64,000 nt of DNA from an uncultured Bryobacterales bacterium (GTDB taxonomy: Bacteria; Acidobacteriota; Terriglobia; Bryobacterales; UBA6623): assembly GCA_958295955.1 (NCBI GenBank), contig OY282420.1, positions 1,192,435-1,256,434 of the forward strand, read 5' to 3'. Every line of letters begins with the position of its first letter. Positions within the stretch are counted from its first letter, which is position 1. The notes under the pieces were generated by a model. That model was not told the DNA's origin. It was given only the letters and a program-made list of their open reading frames with translations, and did not search any database. Shown one piece after another: positions 59,777 to 64,000 of this stretch. The position numbers were made by a program, and so were the translations under genes.

Positions 59777-61725
59777 AGCGACGCGCCGTTTTTGTCGTCT
59801 GCGCCGCGCTGACCGTTGCGCTGTCGGAGCGTCCGCGCGCGGCGTATCGGCCGACGGCCGTCGAACTGCAACTCGTCGAAGCGCGCGCGCGGGAGCTCGG
59901 GCGGCGCATCGCGCGGCTGCGTGCGCTGCAAATCGACGACCGGGCGCTCGCGGAAGTCGAAATCTTCCACAAAGCGCTCGCCTGGCAGTTGCGTTACCCG
60001 GAGGAGATTCACCGCAGGCGCTACCTCCACGACGCGCTGAACGCGGCGGCGGCCGGGGTCGAGCGGGCGGCGGCGCTTGCCGCGGGCGCCCGTCCCTGGG
60101 CCGCGGCAAGGGGCTGGGTGCTGCGCGCCTACAGGTCGCGCGTGGACGGCAGCGTGCAGCCCTATGCGGTCAGCATCCCCGGGAGCTACGATCCGGCGAA
60201 GCCGATGCGGCTGGATGTCGTTCTCCACGGGCGCAACAGCCGTCTCAGCGAAGTCAGCTTCATCGCCGCTCATGCGCCCGACCGGCCGGTTCCACTCGAT
60301 CAAGACCGCTTGATCCTCGAAGTCTTCGGGCGCACGAACAACGCCTACCGCTGGGCCGGCGAAACCGACGTTTTCGAAGCGCTCGAGGCCGCGCGCGCGA
60401 ACTACAACGTCGATCCGCAGAAAATCGTCCTGCGCGGGTTCTCGATGGGCGGCGCCGGGGCCTGGCATATCGGCCTGCACTACCCCGACAGATGGGCGGC
60501 GGTCGAGGCCGGCGCCGGATTCACCGACACGCTGGACTATGCGCAAGCAAGCCTGGGCGGCGGCGTCGCCGCTTATCAACGCCCGGCGCTGCGCATTTAC
60601 GACGCCGTCGATTACGCTGTCAACGCGCGTAATCTGGCGGTCGTGGGCTACGGGGGAGAAGACGATCCGCAACTCCGGGCAGCGATCAACGTCCTCGACG
60701 CGCTTGCCTTCGACGGCGCGCAGTTCTCACGGCAGGGCCTCGATTGGAGCACGCAATCGCTCAACGCCATTTTCCTGGTCGGCCCCGCAACGGGACACCG
60801 CTTCCACCCCGAAAGCAAGCTGCGCGCGGAGCGGTTCATCCGCGATGCGCTCGCCGGCGGGCGGGAAACGCCGCAAAGCTTCCGCTGCGTGACCTACACC
60901 ACGCGGTATTCCCGCTGCTTTGCGGCGGAGATCGACGGTCTCGAGAAGCACTATGCGCGCGCGGAAGTAAGCATGCTGCGAGAAAACGACCGTATTGCGG
61001 TCGCGACGGACAATGTTTCGCGGCTGCGGCTCGACAGTCTCCCCGCCGCATCCCGCATCGAGGTGGACGGGCAGGAGATCGCAACGGGGGCGCGTTCGCC
61101 CCTGCTGTTGCAGCGCGTCGATGGGAGTTGGACCTCCGCGCCGTCGGCCGCGGACTGGCGGGGTCCCGCTCCCGTCAAGCGGCCCGGTCTGCAAGGCCCG
61201 ATCGACGACGCGTTCCTGTCGGCATTCGTCGCCGTCGCGCCAAGCGGCGAATCCCCCAACCCCGGCGTCGCCGCCGCGGCCGGCGAAAGGCTGGCGGCAT
61301 TTCAGAGGGAGTTTCCGAAATGGCTGCGCGGCGATGTCCCGGCGGTTGCCGATACGGACGTAACGGAGGCGGACATCCGCGAGAAGCACCTCGTCCTGTT
61401 CGGCGACCCGCACAGCAACCGGATACTGGCGAAGATCGCCGGAGAGCTGCCGATCCGCTGGGATTCCGCTGCAATCCGCATCGGCGCAAGAAGCTTCGAC
61501 GCGGCGCGGCACATCCTCGTAATGATCGCGCCGAATCCGCTCAACCCCGACCGTTACGTGGTCCTGAACACCGGCCACACGTTCGGCGAGGCGGAATTCC
61601 GCGGCACGAACGCCCTGTTGTTCCCGCGCTTGGGCGATTATGCCGCGCTCACCCTCGACGGCCGCGTGGCAACCGCCGGTTTCTTCGACGAAAGCTGGAG
61701 CGTCCCGGCGGCGCCCGATCCGTAA
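59773..61725 (+). CDS. Secreted alpha/beta hydrolase (prolyl-oligopeptidase/esterase type)
   Basis: The 650-residue protein starts at ATG 59773 inside the stop of the propeller gene (ATGA). After a signal peptide and a helical segment (about 25-110) comes an alpha/beta hydrolase with the nucleophile elbow G-F-S-M-G-G-A-G-A-W-H (Ser in G-F-S-M-G) and D-V-V-L-H-G for the oxyanion side. G-H-R-F-H-P may hold the catalytic His. The C-terminal about 200 residues form a separate domain. It probably hydrolyses peptides or esters released or exposed by the coupled S55 peptidase, which is inferred from operon structure alone. Confidence 0.78.
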   Translation: MKRRAVFVVCAALTVALSERPRAAYRPTAVELQLVEARARELGRRIARLRALQIDDRALAEVEIFHKALAWQLRYPEEIHRRRYLHDALNAAAAGVERAAALAAGARPWAAARGWVLRAYRSRVDGSVQPYAVSIPGSYDPAKPMRLDVVLHGRNSRLSEVSFIAAHAPDRPVPLDQDRLILEVFGRTNNAYRWAGETDVFEALEAARANYNVDPQKIVLRGFSMGGAGAWHIGLHYPDRWAAVEAGAGFTDTLDYAQASLGGGVAAYQRPALRIYDAVDYAVNARNLAVVGYGGEDDPQLRAAINVLDALAFDGAQFSRQGLDWSTQSLNAIFLVGPATGHRFHPESKLRAERFIRDALAGGRETPQSFRCVTYTTRYSRCFAAEIDGLEKHYARAEVSMLRENDRIAVATDNVSRLRLDSLPAASRIEVDGQEIATGARSPLLLQRVDGSWTSAPSAADWRGPAPVKRPGLQGPIDDAFLSAFVAVAPSGESPNPGVAAAAGERLAAFQREFPKWLRGDVPAVADTDVTEADIREKHLVLFGDPHSNRILAKIAGELPIRWDSAAIRIGARSFDAARHILVMIAPNPLNPDRYVVLNTGHTFGEAEFRGTNALLFPRLGDYAALTLDGRVATAGFFDESWSVPAAPDP

Positions 61726-61818
61726 CCGCAATCCCACTGTACGCTTGCCTGCGCGGCGCGAGCCGGCCTACGGCGGACAGAGGATCGACATTGCGGCGGC
61801 GGCAGCGCAAGGCAAGCG

Positions 61819-62067
61819 TCATTCTGTCGCCAACCATGTGGCCAACCGTCGCATTTCAAGTGGCTGTGTGTCCGCCGAAACCCAGATCCGGGCCGCCGTC
61901 GTTCCCCGAGACGTCCACGAGACGGTCGCCGCGCAGAACGACTGCGTACGGTAGATCGTACACGGATTCGGCGAAGCGCTTATCGAACCCGTTTGGGCAA
62001 AGAGCCGCGGCGTTCCCGCAAGCAAGCCGAGAACGCAAAACATCGGAAATACAATCGCTTTCGTCAT
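61819..62067 (-). CDS. Short secreted Ig-like protein, probably truncated
   Basis: From ATG 62067 (GGGGGAGG Shine-Dalgarno upstream) the 82-residue product has a signal peptide ending L-F-A-Q. It then has G-S-I-S-A-S-P-N-P-C and S-W-T-S-R-G-T-T-A-A-R-I-W-V, the start of an Ig-like repeat found in many acidobacterial secreted proteins. The expected following strands are missing and the last 15 residues (M-R-R-L-A-T-W-L-A-T-E) look like another frame. A disulfide between Cys41 and Cys51 (approximate) is possible. It may be a remnant of a longer gene. The 90 nt before 61819 hold nothing recognisable. Confidence 0.45.
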   Translation of the reverse strand: MTKAIVFPMFCVLGLLAGTPRLFAQTGSISASPNPCTIYRTQSFCAATVSWTSRGTTAARIWVSADTQPLEMRRLATWLATE

Positions 62068-62110
62068 CGCATCCTCCCCCGTTTTTGGCAACGTTCGTTC
62101 AGAAAATCAT

Positions 62111-63154
62111 TCACTCTCCCAGACTCAAACGAATCGCCGACAGGATTGCGGCCTCGAAATCGGTCGCCGGCCGCGCCGGCCAAGCGGCGAGGTCCGCGGC
62201 CTTGAGACCGCCATCTGCAATGGATTGCAGCAGGCGGACCGCCTCGCGGACAAACGGCGCCGGCGCCGGCAATTCTCCGCTCTCGACCAGACCTTCGATG
62301 TTTTCCAGGAAGTCGGAAGCCATTGCCGCCTTGTCGGCGTCCGGCGCGAATTTCGGCCCGATCGTGGAAATCGACAGGCTGTTGTTCTCGATGAAGTGGA
62401 ACGCCCACAATTGATCTCGCAGCGCCTCCGTCCAATTCGATTGAGACGAAATGCCGCGCGGCCCCTGAACATATGCGCGAACGATGCCGGGGCGCGTTTC
62501 GGTGGTGAAACCGAACGGCGGCAGGGCGTCTCCCGGCTGCAATCTGTCCCGGGAGAAGTGGAGATACCAGCGCAGTCTTCTGCGCAGCATGGACCGGCTC
62601 ATCTTCCGGCGGTGGGCATCCCCCCAGGTGTAAGTCAGCGCCTCCAACGCGTTGCGCATGTCCTCGCCTGCTCGCGGCCCTCCCCAGTCCTCCGCAACCC
62701 ACCGCGGCGGATTCAACACGTTTTCGATGGCTTCCCCGCCGGCGACGCGCATGACCCATTTGCTGATGGGCAGCCCCGCCTCGCGGCGGTTGGCCAAGCG
62801 GTAGCGATAGACGTAGCCGCGGCCTTCGCCTTCGTCCGCTCGGCGAACCGCGGCGCTCAGCGAGGGACATATCCCGATTGCGAGCGGCGCTCTTGCCGTG
62901 ACTCGCGGCCCGCCGATCTCTTCGCCCGAAGCCGGGTTCTCTTCATCGGAATCCGGGGGAAAGGACAGGATGAGCTCGCCTGCTTCTTCATCCAGGAAGA
63001 CAACCCTCTTCCACAACTCCTCGGGGATGACGCCGTCCGCCGGATACGCCGGCACGGGCGGCAACTCGACCTGCAGCCGCAGGCGGGCCGCCGCGGCTTC
63101 GTCGGCCGCGGCGCAGGGCAGAAATGCGAATGCCAACGGGACGAGAGAAATCAT
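62111..63154 (-). CDS. Secreted protein of an unrecognised family, paralogue of its upstream neighbour
   Basis: With ATG 63154 (GGAG upstream) the protein is 347 residues and has a signal peptide (L-A-F-A-F-L-P-C-A-A-A-D). TTG 63172 would overlap the upstream stop. Motifs shared with the next gene are G-Y-x-Y-R-Y-x-x-A-N, R-P-G-I/F-x-x-A-x-x-Q-G and I/L-G-P-K/R-Y/F-A. They are followed by a helical segment with x-x-D-F-L-x-x-x, then P-F-V-R-x-A. I do not recognise a family or active site. The protein ends with an alpha-helical tail. It would be periplasmic or extracellular. Confidence 0.65.
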   Translation of the reverse strand: MISLVPLAFAFLPCAAADEAAAARLRLQVELPPVPAYPADGVIPEELWKRVVFLDEEAGELILSFPPDSDEENPASGEEIGGPRVTARAPLAIGICPSLSAAVRRADEGEGRGYVYRYRLANRREAGLPISKWVMRVAGGEAIENVLNPPRWVAEDWGGPRAGEDMRNALEALTYTWGDAHRRKMSRSMLRRRLRWYLHFSRDRLQPGDALPPFGFTTETRPGIVRAYVQGPRGISSQSNWTEALRDQLWAFHFIENNSLSISTIGPKFAPDADKAAMASDFLENIEGLVESGELPAPAPFVREAVRLLQSIADGGLKAADLAAWPARPATDFEAAILSAIRLSLGE

Positions 63155-63168
63155 GACCGCCGCTCCAT

Positions 63169-64000
63169 TCAATACTCCACGGAGAACGACCGAGGCCGCG
63201 TCAGGGCGAGATCGATCGCCGTCTCGAACTGCCGTTCGACTCTCGACAAAGGGTTTGCGGATTGCCCAATAGGCGGGAAAGGTTCATTGACGGCCCAGGC
63301 CGTCGCCTCCCCGATCCAGGGGCGCGGCCGTTCCGCGAATTCCTCCAGGCGGGCCGCCGCCGCCCGGACGAACGGAGAGTTTCCATCCAGTACGCCTTGA
63401 TCCGCCAACATGCGCAGCTTGGTCAGAAAATCCGCGGCAATGGCAAAAGCGGGATCCCACTTGGCGTATCGGGGGCCGAGGGTCCAAACAGTCCGGTATT
63501 CCAGACCGTTTATCCGCAGCAACTCCTGCAACTGCTCCCGGACCGCTTGCGGCAAATCGCCCGGCAGCGAATCGAGCGCCGCCGTATCGCCCTGAAAGCG
63601 GGCCTCGATGAACCCCGGGCGATCCTCGTCATCCATCACAAAACGGGCCGTTCGATTGGCAGCGAGCGGCTTTGCGGGACGGCTGTCGAAGCGGATGGTC
63701 CATTCGCCGGGGCGCCGGGAATAGGGCGACCGCTCCCACGACCCTTCGGCCTGCGGGATCGGCTTCGTCGGGTCGGGAGCTTTCGGACGCGGAACGTCGA
63801 GAAACCATCTGTGAATTGCTTGCTTTGCTGCCGGACCGTTGGCCACCAGATAGCGGTAGCGGTAACCGCCTTGCGGGGTCTGGGACACTATCGAGACGAT
63901 AATCGGAGCGACGTGAATGGGTATCTCGATCCGCCGAACCGTGCGCGGCAGACCGGGGGCGGCGCGGTAAGCGAGAACAATATCCCGCGTCTTCGTGTCG
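63169..64000 (-). CDS. Unrecognised-family protein, tandem paralogue (partial, runs off the window)
   Basis: The frame is open to the right edge, giving at least 276 codons; the true start lies beyond 64000. It is homologous to the gene at 62111-63154, sharing the motifs G-G-Y-R-Y-R-Y-L-V-A-N, R-P-G-F-I-E-A-R-F-Q-G, L-G-P-R-Y-A-K-W-D-P and S-P-F-V-R-A-A. The two genes are adjacent, in the same direction, and the stop lies next to the paralogue's start (15 nt), so they arose by tandem duplication and are probably co-expressed. GTG 63888 is an internal codon, not the start. Function is unknown. Confidence 0.65.
   Translation of the reverse strand, partial: DTKTRDIVLAYRAAPGLPRTVRRIEIPIHVAPIIVSIVSQTPQGGYRYRYLVANGPAAKQAIHRWFLDVPRPKAPDPTKPIPQAEGSWERSPYSRRPGEWTIRFDSRPAKPLAANRTARFVMDDEDRPGFIEARFQGDTAALDSLPGDLPQAVREQLQELLRINGLEYRTVWTLGPRYAKWDPAFAIAADFLTKLRMLADQGVLDGNSPFVRAAAARLEEFAERPRPWIGEATAWAVNEPFPPIGQSANPLSRVERQFETAIDLALTRPRSFSVEY

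Overview
The window is a GC-rich, gene-dense bacterial chromosome segment, most consistent with an Acidobacteriota member of the Bryobacterales/Solibacter type. This is inferred from the mix of genes: an Oar-like TonB receptor with a carboxypeptidase-regulatory domain and an N-P-L-N-G-R-N-F motif, a PSD1/DUF1549/DUF1553 cytochrome, a SpoIVB-type S55 peptidase used as a secreted protein, several Tat-exported enzymes and two sulfatases. No rRNA, tRNA, CRISPR array, integrase or transposase was found. Genes lie on both strands in short runs. Several starts sit only 4 to 14 nt behind a TAnnnT hexamer, which suggests that leaderless transcription is common.

Layout. 1-6.7 kb: a Gfo/Idh/MocA oxidoreductase (partial) and an enolase-superfamily dehydratase, a GAF-GGDEF diguanylate cyclase, an orphan SxtJ-like membrane protein, a secreted propeller-DUF3604 protein, and DapD. 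6.7-11.4 kb: two tandem thymidylate-kinase-like genes (the second has Arg in place of the P-loop Lys), Gph and ComEC. 11.5-13.1 kb: a type II restriction-modification pair whose endonuclease matches the BstYI/BglII family to the catalytic residue. 13.1-18.4 kb: PSD1 cytochrome, dUTPase, a small secreted protein, a histone-deacetylase-family enzyme and PyrE. 18.4-26.1 kb: an outer-membrane biogenesis operon (Omp85, a short SurA-like chaperone, TamB). 26.2-32.1 kb: MoeB/ThiF, a lipoprotein sulfatase, a TPP-dependent enzyme and an MFS carrier.

32.2-34.6 kb is the odd region. It looks AT-richer than its surroundings and holds a broken caspase-like gene, a PKD protein preceded by a 50-residue membrane ORF, two other tiny ORFs and a DUF1353 (phage-type) gene. 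All of these are on the minus strand behind a promoter, a structured leader and a strong intrinsic terminator. This is the best candidate for an undescribed element.

34.8-43.9 kb: a Tat-exported double-VOC protein, an acyl-CoA synthetase, NadB, an AroE-family enzyme with a changed substrate motif, a Spy-like protein with an Arg/Gly tail, a Tat sulfatase, an unknown protein and a DUF29 protein. 43.9-51.7 kb: a CobA-HemD fusion, a polytopic glycosyltransferase-like protein with a lipoprotein, a MetX-like hydrolase with a flavin-binding oxidase-like protein, a NupC transporter, PlsY, an EVE-domain protein and a small hypothetical. 51.8-64 kb: the TonB receptor, a 37-bp direct repeat, Ogt, a translationally coupled trio of secreted proteins (S55 peptidase, propeller, alpha/beta hydrolase), a truncated Ig-like protein and two tandem paralogues of an unrecognised secreted family, the second running off the end of the window.
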